A DNA stretch of 64,000 nt from Vespula vulgaris (taxonomy: Eukaryota; Arthropoda; Insecta; Hymenoptera; Vespidae): the NCBI RefSeq assembly GCF_905475345.1, contig NC_066608.1, positions 124,001 to 188,000 on the forward strand, in the 5' to 3' direction. Made by a program: the position numbers and the translations under genes. Of the stretch, positions 11,922-24,600 are shown piece after piece. Within the stretch, counting starts at the first letter, position 1. The number at the start of each line of letters is the position of its first letter. The notes beneath the pieces are model-generated. The model was not told where the DNA came from. It did not search any database and worked only from the letters and a program-made list of their open reading frames with translations.

Positions 11922-14900
11922 GAAATCCGGCCCTAGGACGGACACGGAGCGGATATTCCGTGACGCGAAGATTAAAGCTCGCGTGTAGCCGCGAGCGTAG
12001 ACGTATCCAAGCGCACATTTACGAACGAACGTAGAGACGTGGCAAACACATGCACGAAAGTGACACTAGCGCACACTCGTGCACGCCAACGCGCGTAGAA
12101 TGTAATTAAGATAAATTAGCGTTAAGGGGAATCGGGCTGAAGCTACGAGGGTGGAGGAATGCGAAAGGGTGGACGAGAAAACGTAGGTGTGTGTGCGTGC
12201 GCTTGTAGGAGTCATCTGCGAGGAGAGAAGCCGATGTAGAAAAGGAAACGGGAGGAAGGGTGCTTTGCGAGGGAGATTTGCGAGGGCGGCTTCGTCGAGG
12301 GATGCCGGAGATAGGAAGAGGAGGTGGAGGAGGGGGAGGGAGGCATGCACGTACCGAAGTTGGCGCGAGCGAGCTACGTCGACGTTACGGCACGCTGGAA
12401 GCTTAATGATGCGTGCCGTTGCCGCCAAACGAGCATTCACTGATAAAACGATGACCAGAGGGCGAAAAGAAAAAGAAGGGGAGACGAATCTCTTTCCGTG
12501 CGTTGGCCAAGGTTATCGGGGAGAGAGGGAGAGAAAGAAGCGATTATCGATCCGACGCATCCGGCATTATGCACGGTTACGCACGGTTTCGAAGGCGAAA
12601 CTCCGTGAAGGAGCGCTTCGGTACGCGAGACCAATCCCGTATCGTTCGAGATCGAGAATATCGGCCTCGCGATAATCTCCTGCCGAGCGTTAAACTCTCG
12701 CCAATATCTTTTCTCTCCCGCGCAACGCCTTTCCCCGTCCGCGCGATTCGTTCCAGCCATCTTGCGATTCACGATTCGTCGGGAGAAGAAACGTTTCTAC
12801 GAACGTGGCTACGAACGAAGGTGAGAGGATGCGCCGACGAGGAGGATAGCCGCGATATCTCCTGCGCATAAATGACCCATTTACTTTTATCTTAGCTACC
12901 GCTAGGATCTACTACCAAGGATCTACTAGGATCGCCTCCATCGAGGCGATATCCGTTACGCCTTCGTATAGCGTTAATTTTCAGTCTTGAGACGACGCTC
13001 GCGAATTGGCTACTTGGCCTTTACGAGCGCGTTCTAACGATATCTTCCGAGCTCGCTAGGAGGTTTGGACAGTAGGGAGAAACAATGCCTCGGGGATGCT
13101 GCCGTTGATGGACGCTTCCGATAGCGTTGAAGGGTATCGTCGAAGGTAAGGGACGAGAGGGGAAAGGCGCCCGGTGAGAAAGAGGAATAACGCGCGGAGG
13201 AGTTCCTCTCTAGTTTCTCCGGCTATTATATGATTTAATTAATTAAGTTCGCAAGACCCTCGGTAACGCGTTCGCGTGATTAATAACATTGTACGGACGG
13301 GCCACTATTAGCTCGGCCTCCGTTTGTGGATTTACGACCTTGTATATATTCATATATTATATACGTATACGTGTACATGCGCGCGCGCGCGCACACAGAT
13401 GTATATAACGTACATATATCCAGGCATCACCTGGTCCAGTCAACGCCAAGTGCACGCGAAAGATGGTGTTTTTGTTAGAGCAAAGCCATTGCCACTCGAA
13501 CGCGTTACGATAGCGCCGACGATATCGCGTTAGATTTATGGATTTACTTGGAACTATTCCACCTAACGCCATTCATCGCGAATTTAGTCTCGCCACGAGA
13601 AAAAGATGAGAAAACGGAGATACGATAACGGACGTATGAGGGTCGAGGAAGAAGACCCGGGAAGTAGGCAAATTCGGTAAAAATGCAAACTTTTTAAACC
13701 GACAGGGTCGAAATCGTAAAAGGGGAAGAGAAATTCAGCTAGCTCGGTCTTATCGTTCGAGAGCCGAGCTCCAGCCGTCCGTTCTTTCGAGATAAGCCGT
13801 GTCCATTTACGGTATCTAATCTTATGGAGAACCTCCGAGAGGGGCCTCCTACCAACGTACCTCGTCATTTTAAATACGAATATCGGATCGATCTTCCGAA
13901 CGATCCCATTTCATTTTCGATATAATTAATTATTTATCAGAGACGAAGCTGAGAGAAGGGGATAAAAAATTATGGATCGTATAGTCGTTGATCCTTCATT
14001 CATCACGTTCGAAAAAATTGACGAGCATAAAAGTGGAAACAATGTGGATAGAGGACTGGCTATAATGTTCGATGAATAGGCCGCAATATAGGTGGGATGC
14101 AATCGCTCCCAGGTTTGTTCACGAACCTACCCCAACAAAGTCGCAGCGACAGCAAAGCGGCTCACCCCCGTCGGTGCTCGGAAAAATGCCGAAACACGCC
14201 GGCAACGTGCCTTCGTACTCCCACCGACGCGAAACCGCCCCTATGTCAGCTCTCGACGAGCGGGTCATTGACATGCACCCTCATAAAGAGACTGCAGATC
14301 CCGCGCTCTCGTAAGCAGATACTGTCGTAACGTTTGCATTATTTCGAGATCGCTTCGAAGAACGAGACAACGAGAAGGAACGAGAGGGAGAGAGAGATAA
14401 TCTTCTTTAAATCGATCCAACTGGTAACTCCATTTTATTTTCATTCGATCTCATTACCTTTACCATTTCTAATCTACCCCTTGTTGCGAAATGGCATCAA
14501 CGAGCCAAACGATCCATCTTTTCAGGGTGATCGTTACGTCGAAAGCGCATTGATTATCGAACGCGATTATCGATAAAATGCATACTCTCGCGTAACAAGC
14601 AGCCCCGTGGCGTAAGTGCAACGGAAGCGTTACGCGCGAAATTTCGTTCGTAACAATGCATCGTTTTTTCATTCGCCGGCCAAAATACGAGCGACAGCAA
14701 CCGGTGAAAATAGCTCGATCACTACCCATTGTCGAGAGGGGTAACCAGAGAGAGAGAGAGGAAGAGAGAGAGAGAGAGAGAGAACACGCAATGGTCTCTT
14801 CAGCTGGAATGAAAAATTCCAGCGAAGCGCGAATCTTGGTCGCTTCGAAGAGAAAAGCGACATTTCGAGGATAATTCGCGTCGTTTTGCGTTGCGTCTAT

Positions 14901-15109
14901 ACCGACGAATTGCGAGAAGAGCAGAAGGATGAAGAGCGTCCGTCATCGGGATAAATCATTCTCGACTGGCAGGCATTGAGTAGTCTTGCGGAAGATTTTC
15001 TCACACTCGGTGTCGGCCAATCGCCGCTCCGGATTTCGGCAGCAAATCCGCACGCTCAACCAATCGCCACACGTCGAGAGATGATCGATGACCGCAGAAA
15101 TTACCGATT

Positions 15110-15155
<46 letters not shown>

Positions 15156-15285
15156 GTACCATCCCCTTTATCCGTCTTTTCCCTTTCTTCTATATCCATA
15201 ACACTTGCATTTTTGAGCTTTACGACTAACGTTCTTTAGAAAGTTTTTCGGTTCCGAAATATTTTCATTTCTTTCTTTTCCTCGT
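8331..15285. other. Non-coding with microsatellites; no gene recognised
   Basis: Contains (TA)n at 8496-8523, GAGC/CTAGC repeats at 9133-9196, GT/GC at 9785-9815, (CT)n at 10354-10394, (GA)n at 11891-11919, (GA)n at 14746-14783 and (TCG)n at 15111-15152. Long ORFs here are mostly serine/leucine or arginine/glutamate readings of those repeats. One possible 75-base intron is at 12821-12895. Confidence 0.6.
15111..15152. repeat. (TCG)n trinucleotide repeat
   Basis: Fourteen perfect TCG units. The polyserine reading in one plus frame is not supported as coding. Confidence 0.92.
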
Positions 15286-15289
15286 TGAA

Positions 15290-15480
15290 GCTTCTGTTCT
15301 TTAAGAAATTATATTTTTGAAATATAAAAATATTAATGTGAAATAATTTTAATGTTGGGAAAAAGTACGTCGTAAATTTTAGTTTAGTTTAATTCTATTG
15401 TTAAATTATTTATTACTTAGTTTATTACCGTCCTAAAAATTAATCTACGAAATTATCGTAACAAAGTATTTGTCGAGAGA
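15290..15480. other. AT-rich island
   Basis: About 190 bases of strongly AT-rich sequence sharply bounded by CpG-rich DNA on both sides. No terminal repeats or coding remnants are visible. It could be a decayed small transposon or a scaffold-attachment-type element. Confidence 0.45.
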
Positions 15481-17170
15481 AAGTTGTGGAAACGTACTGT
15501 TGGTCCAGCTTAGTCCAACGAGATACCGTTTCTTGCCTACCTGAACTTTGAAATACAATGCGACACGACGGCGGTCTTTAAAGCTCTTTTATGGATCCTA
15601 CCGTGTCGTCGGAAACACCCGGTATATAACATTGTTCGCGAAACAAAAGAATTTCCAAGCCTCCTCCTTCTCTCTTTCCTTTTTTCTCTTTCTACTTTCC
15701 TCCCTTGCGCTTTCGCTCTGTCGCCCCCCTAGCGACCAAGTGCACTTGTCCCTTTAAATCGTCGTGGTATACAGTTATGGTAATTATGATTACCCGAATT
15801 TCCTTTGATGCCTAATCGCTTTTTGGCAACCAACGTGCAAGAAAGAACGTTTTTCTTTACTCGCGCGTACTTGAAAATATTCTTTTCTCGAGATTATTTT
15901 GCCAGGAGCATTCGTGTTATTTCATAAAATTCGTAAACAATAATCGAGAAAAGGAGGACGCTCGACTCGACGTCTTTCGCCAGAACCGTACTCGTTCGTT
16001 TTCAAATCGCACGCGAGTAAAGCGTGAGTTGAATTTCGATCGGTGCTCGCCTATGGACGCGAACAAAGGATTTTTGTCTCCTCTACCGTTCCGTTCGTTC
16101 CGTTTCGTTCCGTTCCTTTTCTTCCTTATCCTTCGTCGCCCCCTCTCTCTCTCTCTCTCTCGTAGCTCGCGTTCAACGACAATGAAACTCGTGGAAAAGG
16201 CGATGATCGGCGAGTAAAGGATAGAAAAAAGAGAGAACGAGTAAGACGACGACGACGACGACGAAAAAGAAGAAATCCGAGTCGGTCTCTCGTACAGCGG
16301 ATTGACGACGCATCGAAAATTAATGTGAATACCACGAAACTGGTCCCCGCGGTATTCGCCGACGGGAACGGTATTTCTGTATTTACCAATAGTATCGATG
16401 ATATTTCTTCGTTTGTTCGACGATAAGATCTCTCGCGGGACGGCAGGACGAAAATTATAGGTTATCGCGGTTTGAATTATTTCCTTCTCGACGAGAGCCG
16501 AAGGATCGGTTCGAAGATCGTCGTGGTCAAGTCGGCCGCCGACCTGAGACGCGAGCGGAGCGTAGTAGATCTTATTATTAGTTCGAGAATTAGTCTCGCG
16601 TATACGCTCTCCGTTAGACGAGTCGAGACGATCCTATCGATTCCTTTTCTTCGACGTTCGACGCTCACGGATTTATCGATCCACGAGGAGACGTGAATCA
16701 TAAAAACTAATTGGCCAGCGCGAAATTCATACAACGTACTTGCCTAATGAGCTTCGTCCTTCGGCAAAGATTTACAATCTCTTTATTTTATTTAGATTAT
16801 CGCGTAAAACCTGCTTGACGTTAATTTCACGTTCCATTATAAAATGTCAATGTATGATATTATGAAAAAAAGATTGGAAAGGTTTCGATAGGTCGAACCT
16901 ATCTCCACGGAACTGTAGCGATAATTAAAAAATATCGTTGAGGTCGAACGCGAGTATTCGGCCGAGACCACGTTTCCCGATCTTTCATCTTCCTTCTGTC
17001 TCTCCTCTCGTTCTATCTCGGCCGATACTTCATTTTTCTGACGCTCCTCTTTTTTACTTCTCTCGAGTTGGCTTCGATAATTAAAGTGGACGGCGTTTCG
17101 CATAGAGAGCGAGAGAGAGAGAGAGAGAGAGGAGGAGGACGACCTCCGCGGCGGCGAATCGCGATTAAAT
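15481..17170. other. Non-coding; no gene recognised
   Basis: Holds (CT)n at 16142-16161, (GAC)n at 16245-16263 and (GA)n at 17111-17131. ORFs are short and unrecognisable. Confidence 0.6.
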
Positions 17171-17199
17171 TTCGAGGAAAACGTGTGAACGAACTTTAA

Positions 17200-17620
17200 T
17201 TGTGCCGCGGTGGTCCAAACAAAAGAAGCTGCATCCCCCTCGCGCTCCTCTCTCCCCTCGGCGGCTCGGCGCGCTTCGCTTTCCTCCTCTCGGCTCCTCG
17301 CCTCCCACCTCGCCGGACCGCTCGCTCTCTCGCGAGAGGCTGTACGAGCGCGTGCGCTCGAACGAGATGAGACGGAGCGAGCGAGCGAGCGAGCGAGCGG
17401 CCGCGCGCGAGAGAGAGAGGGAGGACGAGGAGGAGGGCGGGTGGGTGGCGGGGAGGAGGAGCACTCTCAAGGTTAAGGCGAATCGCGCCGCGGATGACGT
17501 CAGGATGCAGTTAGACTAGTTTTAGTTTTAGTTCGAGGTCCAGCCTCCCTCTCGTCCCCCGGCCGTCCCCCTCTCGCTCCCTCTTTCTCGCGCCGCGCCA
17601 AACTGGACAAAGGATGTTGT
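17200..17620. promoter_or_regulatory. GC/CpG-rich block with perfect CRE; possible promoter
   Basis: A sharply GC-rich stretch with (GAGC)n at 17375-17399 and a palindromic CRE, TGACGTCA, at 17495-17502, followed by CT-rich sequence. CpG-dense blocks with CRE/ATF sites often mark promoters. No clear gene follows in either direction, so it could serve an upstream first exon of zld or an unseen transcript. Confidence 0.25.
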
Positions 17621-17639
17621 GGGAACCATGGTGCCGACG

Positions 17640-20016
17640 AGTCTCTCGCGAATTCACGCCAAAGAAAAAGGGGTGTGGAGTTACTTTTAAACGCGATCCC
17701 CTCCTCCCCCGGGAGGGGAGATTTTTTCCGACTTTCTCTGGGATATATCCTCTTTTCTCTCCCTCCGAAACATTCCCCTTGCTCCTTTCTTTTAATTACC
17801 TTTCGATCGTTCGAGACGCCGAAAAAAGAGGCGCTGACCTCGAAACGTCAGACTGGAGCGCGTTTGATAAATTGGCTCCTTTTGCCGGTCCGGTTATCGG
17901 TATTATGAGAGCCGGACGAGCTCGCGCGTTCGAATATTCTTCTTGCGGTGTCTCCGCGAACTGCACAAAATGTTTTTTATTTCCTTTCGAGTCGAATATT
18001 TTGTCCGAGTTGCGTCCGAGTCGGCTATTCGAATCGTTCGGTATTTCGATGCCGTTCGCACGCGCTTAGATTGTAAATTCATTGTCGTGGAGAATGGAAA
18101 CGTTCCTGCTCCGGGCGTGTAAAAGTCGGCGCGAGACAAAGATCGCCCCGATCTTTCGTAACTCTGGCTCTATCGGGAACGTACGTACATAGGCGAGCAC
18201 GTAAGAATCGGTGATCGCGCGATTACCATAAGAAGGGCTGTAATTTCACACAATGCTCCCCTTTTCTCTCTCTCTCTCTCCCTGTTTCTCTAGTACTAGT
18301 TGATCGTGTGCGTTCGAGGTAGCGATCAACTTTCTCGATTTCTCAATAAATTTTCAATGGCTTCGGAACGCGCGTGTCCGTTCTTATAGGTTTTTATAGG
18401 GAAGGTTGCGCCCGCCTGTCGGAGAGAAAAATTTGATACGGACGATGGAACAGTGACGACGGAAGAAGGATCGAGAGCGGTCCTTGAATGGATCTCGAAC
18501 GTGTCCCTTCCAGTTTCGTGTCCGAAAACTAGGCGCGAGCCGATCTATTTTTCGTCAGGTGTGCGCCTGGGGTCAACGCGTCGTTTTTTCGCCCTCCCCC
18601 CTTCCTATTTTTCTCGAACAAAACCTCCCCGAGAGTCATCTTCGCGATCGGCTACGTTTTTCGTCGTAAGAACTTCTCGACCGGACGAAGGGAAAAGCAG
18701 CTTTCGAGTAACTCGTCCTGATAGATCCTTATTCTTTCGTTTCTCGCGTAGAAAACTCGTGCGCGGTTGATCGAGCCACGGTAACTCGATACAAAACCTG
18801 AATCCGATGAAGAAGGTACGAGAAATCTAAGCCGAAACGACGGACCCCTTTGACGCAGAATAACGCGTTATAATAGAAGCACGTTCCGTACCGTGATACG
18901 TCCTTCTCGAAGCGTTATAATGAGACAAAGAAAAGAAAAAGCAGCGAGCGGACGAATTTTCGAATCTCCGCAACCGACGTACGTATGTAGCCACCATTTT
19001 GTTAACCGACTTTTAAGAGTCACTGTACTCCCCGCGCGATAAACACTCTGCTATATCGCGGATAATGAAGAAGAAGAAGAGGAAGAGGAAGAAGAAGAAG
19101 AAGAAGAAGAAGAAGAGACGGAAAATAACGGTAAAGGCGTAAAAGCGTTTATCTCGTGCGAGGGAGAAAGGAAACGAGGAAGGCTGGAGAGATGCAAGGA
19201 AACGGGGCGACGACCAAGGTGACGAGAGAGAGAGAGGGAGCGGAGGAAGGTCGGGTCAGAGGAAAAAGGAAGAAAGATGAGGGCATTTGCCGTCGGGGTG
19301 GACGATTAAAATTTCAATTCGTTTTCCTCGCGAACTGAGTCAGCCCTTCTCGTCGTTCCATCGTCTTTCGCGAAAGACTCGGCGTGGTGAGGTCCGGGGC
19401 AAGCGCCATGGACCGCAGAGCCACCACTTTGTTATAATTTCCTTTAATGACGCGACCCTGCCCTCTTTTCCGCAGTCCCTTCTCTTCCTCCGACGACGAC
19501 GGCGACGGCGACGACGACGGCGACTACGACATCGACGAATATTTTTATTACTTTTCGCTGTCTAGCGGTTGCGCCACGACGAGCTTCGCAACCTTACTTT
19601 CTCTCTCCCTTATCCTTCTTCTCGTCTCTCGAACCTTGGGTCACGAACCTTGGCAGTGCCAAAGTAACAAGATTTTACCATCTTGATTAAAATTTTACGC
19701 ACAGATTGCGATCCATTTTTCTAATCGAAAGTAGACTATACGCGAGATATCTTCCTCTCAGTTTTCAGTTCGCGGGCCGCCAAAGATGGTCGGCTTTCGA
19801 TGTGGCGCGTAGGCGACACACGATGTGTTCAGGCTCATCGATATGCGTAACGCGGTCATCGATTTGCAAGCGAAGCTGCCTTTAGTTCTCTCTCTTCCTC
19901 CCCTTCCCCCCCCTCTCTCTCGATCCGTATTCGCGAGAAAAATGCTCCGCCCGGGGAAAAACAATTCCGCTTCGCGAAGGGGAGGAGAGACAGAAAGAGA
20001 ATTTGTGTGTATGTGT

Positions 20017-20054
<38 letters not shown>

Positions 20055-20320
20055 AGGGGTCGCTCGAAATGTACGTCGTCGCACGTGTTACGAGGAAAGC
20101 TCTTTCCAGTCCCTGTAGGATCTCGTGACGCTCCTGGAAGGAGGATGAGAAGGTGGGGAATGAAAACGGGGGAATGGGGGGGAGGAGAAGCGATGCAATG
20201 GGGACGAGGTAGGATTTCCTTAATAAAATGGGGCGCAAACGCCACGCCAGCGAATATCTAGCTGATAGTGGTTCGGTCAGCTCGGCGTCCACCTCGGAAA
20301 ATGCCGAGTAGGATGGAGCG

Positions 20321-20363
<43 letters not shown>

Positions 20364-22190
20364 GGAGTCGGTTTGCCTGGCTCTGGAAGTCGTGGACGGC
20401 TTGGGTGTGTTGCTTAGGCTGATTCAATCTGATGCCGGAGAACGTTCCTCCTACACCCCCTTCCGTTCAACTCCCAAACTCACCCTCTCTCGCGACGGTA
20501 GCTAGGATATTCCTCTCTCCTTCCATCTCCTCGCTCCTCTATCGGAGCTACGTATCCTCTGTGTGTAGTCTATGTACGTACCTACATGTATGTATATACA
20601 TACATACATACGTACGTACATATAGATATATATATACCGTTTTTCCGACGATTCTCGTCGACTCCTTGTCGTTTTACTTTAATCGGATACGATCGTGAAA
20701 TAGGGAAGGTTTCTTCTTGCTTCTTCCAAATTCACGTATTCCACGTGTTTGCGAAAGAACCAAATTTATCTCGACGCGTGTAAATTATCTCGTTGACGAT
20801 CTTTCGGACCTAGTTTTAAATTCGCGCTAACGGCTCGTCGAACGCCAAAATCGTTCTCCGCTAGATATTTTCCTTCGAGGATCGATGGGTCAACGCGTTT
20901 TCGGCGCTATATCCTCGGCGAACTCGTAAAGAGGAATTAACATATTTCGAACCGTTCTTTCGAAAATCCAAAATAAACGTTTCTTTCGCTGATCGAATTT
21001 ATGAGGGAAAAATCGTGGTCCGAGGAAACGGAGTAAGTAAAAATCGAAGAGGGTGCCGAATACCCTTCGCCAACTTGGCATTATCCAAATCCGACACGTA
21101 GTCCGACGACAAAGGGATGCTCGTGATAACGCTGGTATGGAAATTATTGTTCGTGGTTGCGCGCGCGAGAGAGAGAGAGAGAGGAAAGCAAGTACCTCTT
21201 CTCGAATCGATATCGACCCTCGTTCGAAACTTCCGTTATCGTACGACTAGCCTACGGACATGTTTCGAGTTGTACGGACTCGTGATCGACAGGCTAATAA
21301 GTTTTTTAATCGAATGCGTTTCTTCCGGGATAGGCTTATTTATTTCTAAACTACGCATATGCGTAGTCATACGATGTCGTACTATACGCGTAATCTCGTA
21401 AAATTACCAAGTACAAATATAGTCATTATTCGAAGCATCTACGTGTACGATCGTCGCGTTACGAATATAGGTACTCTTACGTACATCTACCACGTAAGAC
21501 GATATTTCTAGATATCTTATCTTATTTATAGATTTTCTTTTGCGAGTGAGTCAAATTCTCCCAGGATAAGAAATACTCGAGGTAGTGCTCGCTTCCGTTC
21601 CGTGGATATTGGTGGTTGTTTACCAAGGCTCGACAACGTTTACCTTTCTTTCGGCGGCTCTTCGTGTCGCATGCGATAGACGGATATATATTATTCAAAT
21701 CTTGTATCTTACCCTTCTTAAAGAAAATATAAGCGATAAATTGGACACACGGTGTAAATTCCATACCTAAGATCAACAACGTAATGTCGTAAAGATTGCG
21801 TTTAAACGAAACTACGATCGTAGCTTAAATAAAGAGATAAATCGTAAGAACGATGGCAATCGTTCATTAATTTACTTCTACCTATGCTCGATCGACCATG
21901 GAGAAGCGTGGATTTAACGGGAAAAAAATCATATCGCGTAAAAAATGGACGGATAGATGGAATGTTTCGCGATCGGTAGGTAGATCCCGCAAAAACTTGG
22001 ATTCGATGCGCGATCTCAATATTCGATCTCGAAAAGCGAAGCGCATTGTTTCGGAGCTCGAGCCAGAAGGGCTGGGGAATCCCCATAAACTAATTCGTCC
22101 TTTATGTAAATCTATCACGTGACTTTAGTATCTCATGAATACATACATGCCGTAGACTTTTTCTCGAAGCAAAACGAGTGGTTTGAAAAT
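17640..22190. other. Non-coding with microsatellites; no gene recognised
   Basis: Contains (GAA)n at 19067-19117, GAC/GGC repeats at 19491-19535, (GA)n at 20020-20050 and 20331-20355, a GTAC/CATA/TA compound repeat at 20570-20637 and an 18-bp palindrome at 21350-21367. No coding exon is recognised. Confidence 0.6.
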
Positions 22191-22194
22191 GGAG

Positions 22195-22535
22195 ACTTTC
22201 AATTTCGTCGAACGGTAGAGCCGGCATAACTTTTTTCAAAGATAAGTCGCAATTAGAAAGTTTTTAAAACTATTATTTCGTATTTCTTATACGCAACGGA
22301 AAATCCGTGAAAGCGATCCGAAGGTGTTTTGCGACAAAAGGAAGAGATAAGATTCTTTAATATCTTAAAAACTTTCAATTTCGTCGAACGATAGAGCTCA
22401 CATATTTGTCTTCGAAAATAAATCTCCATTTGGATGTTTATAAAACGATTATTTCGTATTTCTTATAGCGAACGGAAAATCCGTAAAAGCGAGCCAAACG
22501 TGCGTGTCTTTGCAACAAAAGAAAGAGATAAAATT
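22195..22535. repeat. Diverged tandem duplication, period 176 bp
   Basis: Two copies starting at 22195 and 22371. Shared blocks in the same order include CTTTCAATTTCGTCGAACG, ATTATTTCGTATTTCTTAT and ACGGAAAATCCGT, each with a few differences. Only two copies are seen, so it is a local duplication or a stub of a satellite rather than an array. Confidence 0.88.
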
Positions 22536-22539
22536 TGTA

Positions 22540-23915
22540 GGACTTTATGACTCATCGAGGGACAATTCTTTATTACGAGTAAAATGACGTCCGAGATAAT
22601 AAAGTGCAATAAGGTATCCAACAATTTATTTTATTTCCTTTCAAATAACATTTCGAAAGGTATTTCAAGTATCTCAAACTGTCATAAATTATTTCAAACT
22701 TTCACTTAGATCGTAAGGAGAGTTTCACTTGGAAAGTAAAAAATCACTTGGGCTAAACATTTTTCGTATCCCGTACTAATTGCAAAGTCTTTCGACACGA
22801 CTCGATTCGCGTTCCTCTCAAAAGCTCTTAATGTTGATCTCCTCTACGTAATTCAAAACGAGAATTTTGCGTCGAAAAGATCGGTCACGCGATCGAATCT
22901 CTCGAATATTTCATTTTCATCGGGTGGTCGTGCGGTGCAACGTCGTAAACGTATTCATAGAGAGCTCTTAGAGGGAGGAAAATAGTTGTAGGAGTGTCGG
23001 AGGGGGGAAGGGGAGAAAGAGAGAGAGAGAGAGAGAGAGCAAAGGAGTGTCGCATTCTGTATGCAAAGTGCACGAGTCGAGAAGTTGCTTCCCCGCGTAG
23101 AAAAAAGGATATCGTAAAAAAATGCAAGGTTACCCACATTTCCTTTTTTATTCGGCCGAGAGCGGCTTCGTGGCCGGAGTCGGGGTGATGCCGAAGCAAG
23201 ATGGAGAGAAAGAGGGACGGAGCGAGGGAAGCTGAGCGGAGAAACGAAGGGAAGCGGGATCTGTTCACGAGATAGAAAGACAGAAGGAAGGAGAGAGAAT
23301 GAGAGAGAGAAAAGGATCGTTCCTTATCGTCCGATAATACCTTTGCGATTTTTTCTCAGGCTTCACTCGAGCGAATCGGTTATATTTTATCGAAAGGTGG
23401 ATGAAAGGTAAGAGTTTGTCGCGTTACCGAATTAATCCGAGAAATTAGCTAATTCTCAACCTGTTCTGAAACGAAATAACGAGTCTCGTAAAAACGAGGA
23501 AAAGCAAAGAAGTTCTTTCGTAAACGTAAAAAGACTCGCGCGATCGTTTGGAAGGATCTCGGTAAATGCGAGTTGCAAATCGGTCTATTTAGACTTTATA
23601 AACGACAAGGTCAAACGAATCAAAGTCGCGAAGGGATTAAAGCGGAAGAATGGAAGGAGGTCGGGAAAGGCAGGTTGACTCCTGCGTCAACGTCGCTAAC
23701 TCTCTTCGATCGAGAAACTCGAGCTTCGACCGTGGGAGTTTTCGAAAAATCTCACCCAACAAAGTTTCACGAGTAGCAAGGACGCTACGCGCTACGAGAG
23801 AGCATACATCACAGCTGTGCGAGGATTCTCCTGTCGCACGCGCACGCGCACGGAAGGAGAGATAGAACGAGAGAGGGAATCGCTCTTTCTCGCGAGAAAT
23901 AGAAGTGGAAGAAGA
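22540..23915. other. Non-coding; no gene recognised
   Basis: Moderately AT-rich at first, then CpG-rich, with (GA)n at 23018-23039. A strong donor-like AAAG|GTAAGAG occurs at 23408 without an identifiable exon. Confidence 0.55.
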
Positions 23916-23916
23916 A

Positions 23917-23921
<5 letters not shown>

Positions 23922-23962
<41 letters not shown>

Positions 23963-24024
23963 CACGACGAAGAAAGAGATGGAAGAGTCAGCGTAGTCCT
24001 GCAGGATCCTACATCGTCTTTCGA

Positions 24025-24059
<35 letters not shown>

Positions 24060-24181
24060 AGCGGTTGTGGGAGCGAGAGAGAAGAGAGGGAGGTCCGGAA
24101 CGCACGGAGACGGACTTGGTGGGGGTAAGGTGCGCTCGACGTCTCAAATTTGGTTGGCTGTCTCGAGGCGCTGCCAAGCGG

Positions 24182-24222
<41 letters not shown>

Positions 24223-24302
24223 GCGCGCACTCCTCGCTACGAGGAGGAATCGCTGTAGATCGACCGTGCTATACCGTAGAGAGAGAGAGAGAGAGAGAGA
24301 GA
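23922..24302. repeat. GAGA/GAC/CT/GA repeat cluster upstream of zld
   Basis: Four repeats within 380 bases: (GA)n 23922-23956, (GAC)n 24025-24059, (CT)n 24185-24219 and (GA)n 24278-24302. The CT run is inverted relative to both GA runs, so either pair can form a stem. GA/CT arrays are GAGA-factor binding sites in insects and can adopt triplex DNA. Confidence 0.8.
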
Positions 24303-24595
24303 CTCGAAGAACGACGAGAGTGGGAGTCTCGCAGTGGTAGGGCGACGTTCGGTGATGCAGAATGAGAGCGAGGGAGAGAGAAGGAGAGAGAGGATAGAGG
24401 GAAGGCGGTAAAAGAAGGAAAGGAAGGAGGAGTGGGGAGGTAGCGGCAGCAGCGCCTTGGCGCGCGAGCTACCATAGAACTCGAAACTCTCGAATTCCAA
24501 GCGACAGAAGAGTGCCGGCTCTCGCACGAAGCGGGCATGGATATAGCTTGAGAGTGAATCAGGAAGATAAGCGTAGAAAAGTAGTAAATGGTGTA

Positions 24596-24600
24596 TCAGT
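24596..24600 (+). promoter_or_regulatory. Possible initiator (TCAGT) of a TATA-less zld promoter
   Basis: TCAGT is the common arthropod initiator core; the A at 24598 would be +1. No TATA box is visible about 30 bases upstream. The sequence at +28 (CGATCC) matches the downstream promoter element only partly. The site lies just downstream of a GAGA-rich cluster, as in many developmental promoters. A five-base match is weak on its own. Confidence 0.22.
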
